Shown: piece by piece, positions 26,773 through 34,699 of the stretch | How the letters are laid out: every line of letters begins with the position of its first letter | Numbering within the stretch: the first letter of the stretch is position 1 | Assembly (NCBI RefSeq): GCF_017741815.1 | Contig: NZ_JAGHMF010000002.1 | Coordinates: 124,001-188,000, forward strand | Reading direction: 5' to 3' | Source: Rhizobium sp. 16-488-2b | GTDB taxonomy: Bacteria > Pseudomonadota > Alphaproteobacteria > Rhizobiales > Rhizobiaceae | Length of the DNA stretch: 64,000 bases | Translations under genes and position numbers: made by a program | The notes under the pieces: generated by a model | Database searches by the model: none | The model's input: the letters and a program-made list of their open reading frames with translations, nothing else | Told to the model about the DNA's origin: nothing

Positions 26773-27765
26773 TTAGAGAAGACCCGCCTGCTTGCCGGCC
26801 TCGGTGAGCGACTTCATCGGACGCGGTCCGATCTGCTGGATGACGATGCCGGCCGCCAGGCAGCCAAGCTTGCCGCAATCCTCGAGCGTCCGCCCCTGCG
26901 TGTAGCCATAGAGGAAACCCGCCGCGAACAGATCGCCGGCGCCGGTCGTGTCGACAAGCTCCTTGATCTCGATGGCGCTGACATAGAAGCGCTCGCTGCC
27001 CTTCAAGATGACGGCACCCTCTTCGCTCATCGTCACCGCGGCGATCTTGCAATCCTGCGCGATCTTGACGAGCGCCTCTTCGAAATCCTCGGTCTCGTAA
27101 AGCGCCAGTGCCTCCTGCTTGTTGGCGAAAACGATGTCGACGGTGCCTGTCCGCATCAGGTCGAGAAACTCGTCGCGATAGCGGCCGACGCAGAAGCTGT
27201 CGGAGAGCGTCATCGACATTTCGCGGCCGTTCTCATGGGCGATGCGGGCGCAATCGCGGATCGCTTCCTTGGCGCGCGGCGGATCCCAGAGATAGCCTTC
27301 GAAATAGGTCACCTTCGACTGCGCCACGACCTCGGGCTCGACATCCTCGGGTCCGAGTTCGACGCAGGCGCCGAGATAGGTGTTCATCGAGCGCTCGCCA
27401 TCCTCGGTCACGAAGATCATCGAGCGGGCGGTCGGCGGGAACTTGCCCTTCGGCTGCGTCTGGTAGTGCACGCCCTGGGCGCGGATGTCATGCGCGAAGA
27501 TCTCGCCGAGCTGGTCTTCCGCGACCTTGCCGAAATAGGCGGCCTTGCCGCCGAAATTGGCGATACCGGCCGCCGTGTTGCCGGCGCTGCCGCCCGAGGC
27601 TTCCAGCGCCGGGCCCATGTGATTGTAGAGCAGTTCGGCGCGCTCGGCATCGATCAGGTTCATCGCTGCCTTGGTGATCTTGTGATCAATGAGGAACTGG
27701 TCGTCGCAACGCGCGATAATATCGACGATGGCGTTGCCGACAGTCAGTACATCGAATTTGGTCAT
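26773..27765 (-). CDS. Adenosine kinase (PfkB family)
   Basis: This 330-aa ribokinase-family enzyme salvages adenosine or a related nucleoside by phosphorylation to the monophosphate. The N-terminal signature SGGSAGNTAAGIANFG (near residues 57-72) and the C-terminal anion-hole and catalytic motif DTTGAGDLFAAGF near residue 260 are both present. The sequence style (VLTVGNAIVDIIARCDD ... MNLIDAERAELLY) is that of the adenosine kinase branch in alphaproteobacteria. It is monocistronic, and the convergent hairpin at 26721 ends it. Confidence 0.9.
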   Translation of the reverse strand: MTKFDVLTVGNAIVDIIARCDDQFLIDHKITKAAMNLIDAERAELLYNHMGPALEASGGSAGNTAAGIANFGGKAAYFGKVAEDQLGEIFAHDIRAQGVHYQTQPKGKFPPTARSMIFVTEDGERSMNTYLGACVELGPEDVEPEVVAQSKVTYFEGYLWDPPRAKEAIRDCARIAHENGREMSMTLSDSFCVGRYRDEFLDLMRTGTVDIVFANKQEALALYETEDFEEALVKIAQDCKIAAVTMSEEGAVILKGSERFYVSAIEIKELVDTTGAGDLFAAGFLYGYTQGRTLEDCGKLGCLAAGIVIQQIGPRPMKSLTEAGKQAGLL

Positions 27766-27929
27766 GAAATGGGAGGTCCCGGTTTTGGTGATAGCCGGTA
27801 GTCGGTCTTAGCGGATTTTCAGCCCATGGGAAGCAGAAATGCCGGATTTGCGGCCAATCCTTTCGCAAAAATGCCGCGCGGACGTCATTCGCCTGTCATT
27901 TTGGCTGGCTATATCTCTCATCAACAAGA

Positions 27930-28098
27930 TCGGCATGGGCGGATTTAGGGCAGTCGCCGATCGAGAAGGGCCCGATAAATAAAATCATGCCCTTCGACGA
28001 TACCGGTGCGACGCTGACCACGGATGAACTGGCAGCATGACCAACCGGCAATCCGGCAAGACCGGATGCGGAAAAGCGGGCCGAACCCCGCTTTTTTT
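27930..28098 (+). ncRNA. Candidate small RNA ending at an orphan terminator
   Basis: A transcript on the plus strand is suggested only by the strong terminator at 28072-28098, since no gene upstream on that strand could use it. The start is a guess: a TATATC element lies at about 27909-27914 with a poor -35. A 17-codon frame (27987-28040) lies inside it but lacks a ribosome site. It could also be a leader of the AEC gene that ends early. Confidence 0.35.
28072..28098 (+). terminator. Strong intrinsic terminator
   Basis: AAAAGCGGG (28072-28080) and CCCGCTTTT (28087-28095) form a 9-bp stem around loop CCGAAC, and the T-run continues to 28098. The form is textbook for a Rho-independent terminator on the plus strand. 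Confidence 0.8.
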
Positions 28099-28194
28099 GC
28101 GTTTGCGCCAAGGCTCGATGTCATTCCGGTTTGTCAGCGCGAACGGTTTGCTGTTAGACCTTTGATATTCCATGCAATAGGCAATCCGTCCCCG

Positions 28195-29139
28195 ATGTCC
28201 GCCATCTTTCTCGACGTTCTTCCCATCTTCGTGATGATCCTCATCGGTTGGCTGATCGTCAAAGTGGGATTGATGAAGGCGGAGGTCGGCGATGCCTTGA
28301 GCGACTTCGTCTTCAAGATCGCCGTGCCTTTGCTGCTCTTCCGCACCATCGCCGAAGCGGACTTCAAGGGCGCGTCGCCCTTCCGGCTCTGGATCGCCTA
28401 TTTCTCCGGCGTCGCCATCACCTGGACCGCCGCTCATATCGCCGCCACGCGTTTTTTCGGCCGCGATGACCGCATCGGCGTGCTCGCCGGCGTTTCGTCG
28501 GCCTTTGCCAACACCATCTTCATCGGTCTGCCGCTCGTCCAGCGCACTGTCGGCGACAAGGGCCTCGTGCCGCTGTCGATCCTGATCGCCGTGCACCTGC
28601 CTGTTATGATGATCATCGGCACCATTCTGATGGAGCGCGCCGAGCACAAGATCGCCGGTGGCAAGGGCCGCAGCATCGTCGCGGTGTTGCGCCAGATCGC
28701 CAGCAATCTCGTGCGCAATCCGCTGGTCATCGGGCTCGCCGGCGGCGCCCTCATGCATCTGCTCGGCTGGACGATGCCGATGCCGGTCGAACTGGTGGTC
28801 GATCAGATCGCCGGCGTATCCGGCCCCGTCGCCCTGATCTCGCTCGGCATGGCGCTGCAGCAATACGGCACCTCGGGCAATGTGGGCATCGCCAGCGTCA
28901 CCTCCGCCTTCAAGCTGCTGCTCTTGCCTGCCTGCGTCTGGACGACCAGCCATCTGCTCGGTCTGGAAAGCGATTGGACGGCGGCACTCGTGTTGATCTC
29001 GGCGGTTCCGACAGGCGTCAACGCCTGGCTGATCGCCAATCGCTTCGGCGTCGGCCATAGCCTCGCCGCCTCGACGATCACGCTGACGACGGCACTCGGC
29101 GCCATCACAGTTTCCTTTTGGGCCTACCTGCTCGGATAA
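28195..29139 (+). CDS. AEC family transporter
   Basis: This 314-aa integral membrane protein of the auxin-efflux-carrier family has about ten hydrophobic segments. It starts at LDVLPIFVMILIGWLIVKVGL and has the conserved FVFKIAVPLLLF and the ISLGMALQQYG region in the second half. Bacterial members move malate, malonate or other organic acids. The substrate here is unknown. The open frame begins at 28024, but the first 57 codons are hydrophilic and cover the orphan terminator, so the ATG at 28195 is preferred. Confidence 0.88.
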   Translation: MSAIFLDVLPIFVMILIGWLIVKVGLMKAEVGDALSDFVFKIAVPLLLFRTIAEADFKGASPFRLWIAYFSGVAITWTAAHIAATRFFGRDDRIGVLAGVSSAFANTIFIGLPLVQRTVGDKGLVPLSILIAVHLPVMMIIGTILMERAEHKIAGGKGRSIVAVLRQIASNLVRNPLVIGLAGGALMHLLGWTMPMPVELVVDQIAGVSGPVALISLGMALQQYGTSGNVGIASVTSAFKLLLLPACVWTTSHLLGLESDWTAALVLISAVPTGVNAWLIANRFGVGHSLAASTITLTTALGAITVSFWAYLLG

Positions 29140-29147
29140 CACGCATG

Positions 29148-29173
29148 AAAAAGCCCGGCGCATCGGCCGGGCT
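29148..29173 (-). terminator. Terminator of the cytochrome c gene
   Basis: Read on the minus strand, AGCCCGGC and GCCGGGCT (29173-29152) form an 8-bp stem followed by TTTT (29151-29148). It lies 26 bp after the cytochrome stop. The stem can also fold on the plus strand, just after the AEC gene. Confidence 0.75.
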
Positions 29174-29198
29174 CAAACGTATTCAGATCTGTCCGAAC

Positions 29199-29774
29199 TT
29201 ACTGCGTCGCCGAATCAGGCGCGTTCGGATCGGGCAGCGGCACCGGCGAATCGGCCAGCGTGTGCAGATAGAGGATCACGTTGGCGCGGTCGGTGTCCTT
29301 CTGGAGGCCGGCAAAGCCCATCGCCGTTCCGGCAATGTACTTCTTCGGCGCGGCCAGGAAGTGGTTCAGGTGATCGAAGGTCCACTTCTCGCTGGCGCCC
29401 TTGGAAAAATCCTTCATGGCAGCCGAATAGGCGAAACCTTCATGCGCGCCGATGGGACGATCTACGACACCAAAGAGGTTCGGCCCGACCTTGTTCGGTC
29501 CCCCTTTCGTGCCGTCATGACAGGCCTGACACTTCTTGAAGACCGTTTCGCCGGCCTTGGCGTCGGCTTTCGCAAGCAGCTGCGCGATCGGCACGGCGGC
29601 AGCCGGAGCAGCACCGCCGGCATCGGCGGCCGAAGCTTCCTCGGCTACAATGGTAAAGCCCTCTTTCTCCGGATTTTCCGAATGAAACAGGCTTTCCGAA
29701 GCGATGGATACGGACATCAGGACGAAAACCGTCCCAAGTAGCGCTCCCACCGCCGTATTCACGTAAGAATTCAT
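29199..29774 (-). CDS. cycM: Membrane-anchored class I cytochrome c
   Basis: This 191-aa protein has an N-terminal uncleaved anchor ([21 protein letters not shown]), an Ala/Pro-rich linker and a C-terminal mono-heme cytochrome c domain with the CQACH heme site and the distal methionine in AGTAMGFAG. The layout is that of CycM, which carries electrons from the bc1 complex to the aa3 oxidase in rhizobia. The symbol is given by this similarity. The start at 29774 was chosen over 29807 because it removes a short polar extension with no family likeness. Confidence 0.88.
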   Translation of the reverse strand: MNSYVNTAVGALLGTVFVLMSVSIASESLFHSENPEKEGFTIVAEEASAADAGGAAPAAAVPIAQLLAKADAKAGETVFKKCQACHDGTKGGPNKVGPNLFGVVDRPIGAHEGFAYSAAMKDFSKGASEKWTFDHLNHFLAAPKKYIAGTAMGFAGLQKDTDRANVILYLHTLADSPVPLPDPNAPDSATQ

Positions 29775-29932
29775 CTGTGATGCTCCCCCCTCACAGCCGG
29801 CAGACATAAAACCGGTCTGTCACTTGAAATCGAGCGAAACCTATGTCTTTTGGCTAGTTCTTGCAACAGCCGAACGCCTCGGCAGCATGAGACTTTTTGA
29901 CACCTTTCCGCCCGGAAATGAAGGCCTGAGCA

Positions 29933-30688
29933 ATGGCAAGTCCAAATTTAGACAACGTACTCGTCCTCATTCCGGCCCGCATGGCATCCACCCGACTGCC
30001 CGGAAAGCCGCTCGCCGACATCTGCGGCAAGCCAATGGTCATCCAGGTGGCTCTGAGAGCGAAAGAGGCCGCGATCGGCCGCGTGGTCGTTGCCGTCGAC
30101 GAGCAGGAAGTGTTCGACGTGGTCGCCGCCGCCGGTTTCGAGGTGGTCATGACCGCCAAGGCGCACCAGTCCGGCTCCGACCGGATTTACGAAGCGCTGA
30201 CCAAGGTCGATCCCGAAGGCCGCATCGAATATATCGTCAACGTCCAGGGCGACCTGCCGACGATCGAGCCGGAAACGGTGCGCGCATCGCTGCGCCCGCT
30301 TGAAGACGCCGACGTCGATATCGCCACGCTGACCATCGCCATCGACAACGAGGAAGACAAGACGGCGCCGCATATCGTCAAGGTGGTCGGCGCGCCGCTG
30401 TCTGAAACCCGCATGCGGGCGCTCTACTTCACCCGGGCCACGGCACCCTATGGCGAAGGCCCGCTCTATCATCACATCGGCCTCTACACCTATCGCCGCG
30501 CGGCGCTGGAGCGCTTCGTATCGCTCGGGCCCTCCACGCTCGAAAAGCGCGAATCGCTGGAGCAGCTGCGGGCGCTGGAAGCCGGCATGCGCATCGATGT
30601 CGAGATCGTTGACACCGTTCCGCTCGGTGTCGATACTCCCGCCGACCTTGAAAAGGCGCGGCGCATTCTTTCCGCACAATTGAAGTAA
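29933..30688 (+). CDS. kdsB: 3-deoxy-manno-octulosonate cytidylyltransferase
   Basis: This 251-aa enzyme activates Kdo with CTP to CMP-Kdo for lipopolysaccharide core synthesis in the cytoplasm. The nucleotide-binding start [15 protein letters not shown], the [11 protein letters not shown] segment, the [15 protein letters not shown] metal site and [17 protein letters not shown] are all diagnostic. Length matches the family. It is followed after 10 bp by pheA on the same strand and probably shares its transcript, ending at the terminator at 31565. Confidence 0.96.
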   Translation: MASPNLDNVLVLIPARMASTRLPGKPLADICGKPMVIQVALRAKEAAIGRVVVAVDEQEVFDVVAAAGFEVVMTAKAHQSGSDRIYEALTKVDPEGRIEYIVNVQGDLPTIEPETVRASLRPLEDADVDIATLTIAIDNEEDKTAPHIVKVVGAPLSETRMRALYFTRATAPYGEGPLYHHIGLYTYRRAALERFVSLGPSTLEKRESLEQLRALEAGMRIDVEIVDTVPLGVDTPADLEKARRILSAQLK

Positions 30689-30698
30689 CGGATCTCCC

Positions 30699-31559
30699 AT
30701 GAGCATCAAGACCAACAAAATCGCCTTCCAGGGCGACTTCGGCGCCAATTCCGACATGGCCTGCCGCGACATGTTTCCTGATATGGATCCGCTGCCGTGC
30801 CAGACCTTCGAGGATGCCTTCGTGGCGCTCGAAAGCGGCGATGCCGATCTGGCGATGATCCCGATCGAAAACACCATCGCCGGCCGCGTCGCTGATATTC
30901 ACCACCTGCTGCCGGAATCGCGCCTGCACATCATCGGCGAATATTTCATGCCGATCCGCTTCCAGCTCATGGTGCTGCCAGGTGTGACCAAGGACGAGGT
31001 CCGCACGGTCCACAGCCACATCCACGCGCTCGGCCAGTGCCGCAAGATCGTGCGCGCCAATGGCTGGAAGGCCGTGGTTGCCGGCGATACGGCGGGCGCC
31101 GCCAAGCTGGTGCAGGAAACCGGCGATCGCTCGATGGCAGCCCTTGCGCCGCGTCTGGCCGCCGATCTCTACAAGCTCGATATCATCGCCGAAAACGTCG
31201 AGGACACCGAAGACAACGTTACCCGCTTCGTCATCCTCTCGCGTGATGAGAAGTGGGCCGAGCGCGGGGCGGCCGAGGAGAAGCTGGTCACCACCTTCGT
31301 CTTCAATGTCCGCAACATTCCGGCAGCGCTCTACAAGGCGCTCGGCGGCTTTGCCACCAACAGCATCAACATGACCAAGCTGGAAAGCTACCAGCTCGGC
31401 GGCAAGTTCGTCGCCACCCAGTTCTACGCCGACATCGAAGGCCACCCCGACGACGCCAACGTCCGCCGCGCGCTGGAAGAGTTGCAGTTCTTCTCCGAGA
31501 AGGTACGCATCCTCGGCGTCTACAAGGGCCACCCGATGCGGGGCCTGCTGCAGAAGTAG
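30699..31559 (+). CDS. pheA: Prephenate dehydratase
   Basis: This 286-aa enzyme converts prephenate to phenylpyruvate in phenylalanine synthesis. The catalytic domain begins IAFQGDFGANSD and contains IPIENTIAGRVADIHHLL and NVTRFVILSR, which includes the conserved TRF motif. A C-terminal ACT domain (KLVTTFVFNVRNIPAALYKALG ... NMTKLESYQLGGKF) would give feedback inhibition by phenylalanine. There is no chorismate mutase domain, the usual case in alphaproteobacteria. Confidence 0.96.
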   Translation: MSIKTNKIAFQGDFGANSDMACRDMFPDMDPLPCQTFEDAFVALESGDADLAMIPIENTIAGRVADIHHLLPESRLHIIGEYFMPIRFQLMVLPGVTKDEVRTVHSHIHALGQCRKIVRANGWKAVVAGDTAGAAKLVQETGDRSMAALAPRLAADLYKLDIIAENVEDTEDNVTRFVILSRDEKWAERGAAEEKLVTTFVFNVRNIPAALYKALGGFATNSINMTKLESYQLGGKFVATQFYADIEGHPDDANVRRALEELQFFSEKVRILGVYKGHPMRGLLQK

Positions 31560-31564
31560 GATTG

Positions 31565-31586
31565 AGGGCGCCGAGGCGCCCTTTTT
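31565..31586 (+). terminator. Terminator of kdsB-pheA
   Basis: AGGGCGC and GCGCCCT form a 7-bp stem around loop CGAG, followed by four more T. It begins 6 bp after the pheA stop and is a clear intrinsic terminator on the plus strand. Confidence 0.85.
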
Positions 31587-31604
31587 AATGCTCTGCAATG
31601 ATGC

Positions 31605-31973
31605 TTACTTATCCGGCTCACAAACCCGCAACCGATGTCCATCCGGATCGAGCACCACGAAGGTCGGGCCGAAGTCGAGGTCGGTGAGGTCCTGGGCGAT
31701 CGGCAGGTGGCGGTCGCGCCAGTCGCGGTAGAGGTTGGAGACCCCGTTTTCGCCCGGAACCATGAAGGCGATCTCGGCGCGGCTGCCGATCGCCGATGGT
31801 TGCGGCACGACGCTGCTCAGCCGCCACAGGCCGAGCGTGAAGCCGCCATCGAGCGCGAAAGCCACGAAATTGGGTGCGGCGGCGACCGGCTCGCGGTTCA
31901 AGAGCGCCTTGTAGAAGCTGGCGCTCTCTGCGGGATCTCGAACATAGAGAATGATGAGATTGGGGCTATTCAT
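31605..31973 (-). CDS. VOC (glyoxalase-fold) family protein
   Basis: This 122-aa single-domain protein has the vicinal-oxygen-chelate fold: the first beta-alpha unit is NLIILYVRDPAESASFYKALLN and the last strands carry FVVLDPDGHRLRVCEP. The metal-ligand histidine of the first strand is replaced by a leucine region, so catalysis is uncertain and drug or ligand binding is possible. A WYL-type regulator lies nearby on the same strand. Such pairs are common, but the functional link is inferred. Confidence 0.82.
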   Translation of the reverse strand: MNSPNLIILYVRDPAESASFYKALLNREPVAAAPNFVAFALDGGFTLGLWRLSSVVPQPSAIGSRAEIAFMVPGENGVSNLYRDWRDRHLPIAQDLTDLDFGPTFVVLDPDGHRLRVCEPDK

Positions 31974-32072
31974 GGTGGTGTCCCTCTGCGTGAAAATGAC
32001 GTGATGATGCGAACGCCGCCGGGTTCTCCGGCAGCGGTCAAAAGCGTGATTGAAATGTGAAAGTGTGGTCTG

Positions 32073-32333
32073 TTACCGCTCGCGGTCGCGGCTGCCCCAG
32101 TCGATGACGCCGATATCGCGCCTCAGATTCTCAGACATCGATTGCGGATCGAGACGCGGAGTGCCAGTCCGTCCCATGCTATGCGCCATGCCACGCGATG
32201 CATTCTGCATCATCCTGAGCATCAGCGATTGCGGATACCAGGTGTCGGAGCCGGCCTCGTCGGAACGGTGGTTGCCGCGCGTCGTCTGGCCCATGGTCTG
32301 GCCCATGGTCTGGGACGTGTTCAGGCTCGTCAT
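32073..32333 (-). CDS. Conserved-looking small hypothetical protein
   Basis: This 86-aa protein has no recognised domain. It starts after a good AGGAGG site at an ATG (32333) and has a tandem MGQTMGQT repeat near its N-terminus. The C-terminus (MSENLRRDIGVIDWGSRDRER) recalls the LRDIGL-type tail of DUF1127 small proteins, whose members include phosphate- and carbon-related regulators in Agrobacterium. That resemblance is weak. It may be co-transcribed with the yafY-like gene upstream. Confidence 0.55.
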   Translation of the reverse strand: MTSLNTSQTMGQTMGQTTRGNHRSDEAGSDTWYPQSLMLRMMQNASRGMAHSMGRTGTPRLDPQSMSENLRRDIGVIDWGSRDRER

Positions 32334-32385
32334 GGCAGGTCCTCCTGTTTCGATAGGACCCATACTAGACTCATATGCTGTCAGT

Positions 32386-33090
32386 TTATGGCAGTAGTGT
32401 TTTCTGTTCCCGCGGCGCGATTTCGCGGTCGCTCCACTCCTGCAGCAGCACGGCGCGGCGGCGCGGATATCGCGTCTCCTGCGGGATCATCTCGACGATA
32501 CGATCGGTGCGGAAATGCCGGTAATCCTGTCTGAGCTCACACCAGGCAACGATCATCCGGACCTGCTCGGTATAGCTGATGGCGAAGGGCCAGACATTGC
32601 GGATGGAGACCGCGCCGCCCTCGTCGGTATAGGTGAGCTTCAGCACCCGCTCGCCGCGGATCGCCTTGCGGATCACGCCCATGTCGGCCTTGCTTGATAT
32701 CGGCGGGCGCATGTGGATGAGGAGAGGGGAGGTCTCGATCTCGTCGCGGATCTCGCGCGGCAGCACGTCGGCGATCTTGGCGAGTGCATCGGCGCCCGCT
32801 GCCGCCAGCCTCGGATCGGCCGCCCGCGCCACCCAGCGCGATCCCAGCACCAGAGCCTCGATCTCGTCTTGCGAAAACATCATCGGCGGCAGCATGAAGC
32901 CGGGCCTGAGGATATATCCAAGCCCCGGCTCGCCCTCGATCAGTGCCCCCTGCGCCTGCAGGCTGGCGATGTCGCGGTAGAGCGTGCGGATACTGACGCC
33001 GGTTTCCTCGGCCAGCACCGCGCCGCTCACCGGCCGCCGGTAACGGCGCAGCGTCTGCAGCAGTGTCAACAGGCGTTCTGAGCGCGCCAT
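32386..33090 (-). CDS. YafY-type HTH/WYL transcriptional regulator
   Basis: This 234-aa regulator has an N-terminal HTH_11 winged helix (RLLTLLQTLRRYRRPVSGAVLAEETGVSIRTLYRD), a central linker and a C-terminal WYL domain (RGERVLKLTYTDEGG ... VRMIVAWCELRQDYRHFRTDRI) thought to sense a small or nucleic-acid ligand. It starts 9 bp after the nudC stop, so it is probably the third gene of the HIT-nudC unit. The nearby VOC protein gene may be a target. Confidence 0.88.
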   Translation of the reverse strand: MARSERLLTLLQTLRRYRRPVSGAVLAEETGVSIRTLYRDIASLQAQGALIEGEPGLGYILRPGFMLPPMMFSQDEIEALVLGSRWVARAADPRLAAAGADALAKIADVLPREIRDEIETSPLLIHMRPPISSKADMGVIRKAIRGERVLKLTYTDEGGAVSIRNVWPFAISYTEQVRMIVAWCELRQDYRHFRTDRIVEMIPQETRYPRRRAVLLQEWSDREIAPREQKTLLP

Positions 33091-33099
33091 TCTATTGGC

Positions 33100-34059
33100 C
33101 TACTTCTTCCACTCCACCCAGTCGCGCATCAGGCGGTGAGCGATCGCGCCCTTTGGCGGCGGGGCGCTGCCGTTGGCGCCGGGACGCTCGAGCATCTCGA
33201 TCGTCTCCTCGCGGGTAAACCAGCGGCAATCCTCGAGCTCCTGCTCGTCGCGGGTGATGTCGCGCGATTTGGCCTCGGCGTAGCAGCCGATCATCAGCGT
33301 GTGCGGCATCGGCCAGGGCTGCGAGGCGTGGTAGCGGATGCGCCCGGTGCGGATACCGGATTCTTCCAGCGTCTCGCGGCGCACGGCATTCTCGATGGTT
33401 TCGCCGGGCTCCACGAAGCCGGCGAGACAGGAATACATGCCGGGCGCGAAATGCGGACCTCGTCCGAGCAGGCAGAGATCGCGCTCCTCGTCGATGGTGA
33501 GCATGATCACGACGGGGTCGGTGCGCGGGAAGATCGTGTGCTGGCAGGCGGAGCAGACGCGCTTGTAGCCGCCGATATGCATCTCCATCGCAGAGCCGCA
33601 GCGGCCGCAAAACCGGTTGTCGCTGTTCCAGCGGATCAGGCTGGCGCCCTGGGCGAATTCGCCAAGCAGCACGTCGTCGAGCAGCATGTCGCGATAGAGC
33701 GAGCGGCCGTCGGCGGGCTTGTATTGGCTGGACAACTCCTCTTCCGGCACGGCGACCGGCACCGCCAATCTCGGCTCGCCGCTCTTGCGGTAGCCGAGCA
33801 GGATCGTCTCGTCCCAGTTGGGCTTGAGATCGGTCAGCTCGTAGCGCGCAAAGAGCGGGTCGAGCACCTGGCCGTCATGCTTCAATACCAGCTTGTCGCC
33901 GGTGAAGGCGAAGATATGGGTTCCATCCTTGGCGAGCGCCTCGTCCACCGAGTTTTCGTTGCGATGCTCGGAATCGCGGATCAGGTCGTTGGCGGCGAAT
34001 GCCGTCAGATTGCTGGGCTCGGGATGGGGTACATCCGTCTCGAAAAGCGAACGGCTCAT
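33100..34059 (-). CDS. nudC: NADH pyrophosphatase / RNA decapping Nudix enzyme
   Basis: This 319-aa hydrolase splits NADH to NMNH and AMP, and in other bacteria it removes NAD caps from RNA. It contains a zinc ribbon (FCGRCGS ... VCSACQH), the full Nudix box (GFVEPGETIENAVRRETLEE) and the SQPWPMP motif that marks this subfamily. Its ATG overlaps the HIT gene stop by 4 bp (ATGA), so the two nucleotide hydrolases are translated together. Length is a little more than in E. coli because of a longer N-domain. Confidence 0.94.
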   Translation of the reverse strand: MSRSLFETDVPHPEPSNLTAFAANDLIRDSEHRNENSVDEALAKDGTHIFAFTGDKLVLKHDGQVLDPLFARYELTDLKPNWDETILLGYRKSGEPRLAVPVAVPEEELSSQYKPADGRSLYRDMLLDDVLLGEFAQGASLIRWNSDNRFCGRCGSAMEMHIGGYKRVCSACQHTIFPRTDPVVIMLTIDEERDLCLLGRGPHFAPGMYSCLAGFVEPGETIENAVRRETLEESGIRTGRIRYHASQPWPMPHTLMIGCYAEAKSRDITRDEQELEDCRWFTREETIEMLERPGANGSAPPPKGAIAHRLMRDWVEWKK

Positions 34060-34466
34060 GATGAAAGGGCTTCCCGCATCGTCTCTATGAATTGGTCTCG
34101 TTTCGCGTCCTCATAAGCCTCCGCCTTGCCGTAGCCCCAGATCGGGCCGGGCCAGTTCGGATCGCCTTCGAAGCGCGCGACGACATGAACATGAAGCTGG
34201 CGGACGATATTGCCAATAGCCGCGACATTGATTTTTGTCGCCCCGGTCACCTTCTTCAAGGCGGTCGAGGCCAGCTCCGTCTCGAAGGTCAGCATCACCT
34301 GGTCGAGCGGCGTCAGCTCGAAAATCTCGGTGATATCGGCGCGCTGCGGCACGAGGATCAGCCAAGGCCAGCGACAGTCTCTGGCGAGCCGGAAGTCGCA
34401 GAGGCCCGTTTTCAGGATACTGATGCTGTCATTGGCCAGCCGGTGGTCGAGTTTGAAAGCGTCCAA
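34056..34466 (-). CDS. HIT domain protein with altered triad
   Basis: This 136-aa nucleotide-binding protein of the histidine-triad superfamily has the motif QLHVHVV. The first histidine is Gln, but the middle catalytic histidine and the third are kept. A TTG at 34466 preceded by TGGAGGA is the best start, because the longer frame to 34586 would run through the 4.5S RNA promoter and lacks family similarity. It leads the HIT-nudC unit. Members hydrolyse AMP-linked or dinucleoside compounds. Confidence 0.82.
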   Translation of the reverse strand: MDAFKLDHRLANDSISILKTGLCDFRLARDCRWPWLILVPQRADITEIFELTPLDQVMLTFETELASTALKKVTGATKINVAAIGNIVRQLHVHVVARFEGDPNWPGPIWGYGKAEAYEDAKRDQFIETMREALSS

Positions 34467-34518
34467 CGGGTATTCCTCCAGAGTTTTCCATAGGCTAGCA
34501 GTTTTTTCGGAGCTTGGC

Positions 34519-34547
34519 TTGCTTTTGATCGCGATATTGCCGATATG
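34519..34547 (+). promoter_or_regulatory. Promoter of the 4.5S RNA
   Basis: TTGCTT (34519-34524), a 17-bp spacer and GATATG (34542-34547) lie 8 bp upstream of the inferred RNA 5' end. The spacing supports it as the promoter of the stable RNA. Confidence 0.6.
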
Positions 34548-34554
34548 TGCCTTC

Positions 34555-34650
34555 GGGAGGTTGGTGGTGGACGAGCCACTCGCCAACCGGGTCAGGTCCG
34601 GAAGGAAGCAGCCCTAACGAGCCAGGCACGGGTCATCGTGCCAGCCTCCC
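34555..34650 (+). ncRNA. ffs: Signal recognition particle RNA (4.5S)
   Basis: The 96-nt sequence folds as one long hairpin whose ends GGGAGG and CCTCCC pair. The conserved apical domain GGTCAGGTCCGGAAGGAAGCAGCC binds the Ffh protein (positions about 34589-34613; GGAAGGAAGC is the core). The RNA with Ffh targets membrane proteins to FtsY. It lies 50 bp before dnaX, the usual place in rhizobia. The ends are estimated from pairing. Confidence 0.93.
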
Positions 34651-34699
34651 ACCCTTCTCTCCATCCTTTGCCCGAAGAGTTCGGGCGTTAAGCAGGGCG

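Larger units (their letters stand above)
27766..28194. other. 429-bp divergent gap with an orphan terminator
   Basis: No protein gene of ordinary size is seen. The gap carries a strong plus-strand intrinsic terminator (28072-28098) that belongs to neither flanking gene, a 17-codon frame at 27987-28040, and presumably the promoters of the adenosine kinase and AEC genes. Confidence 0.6.
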
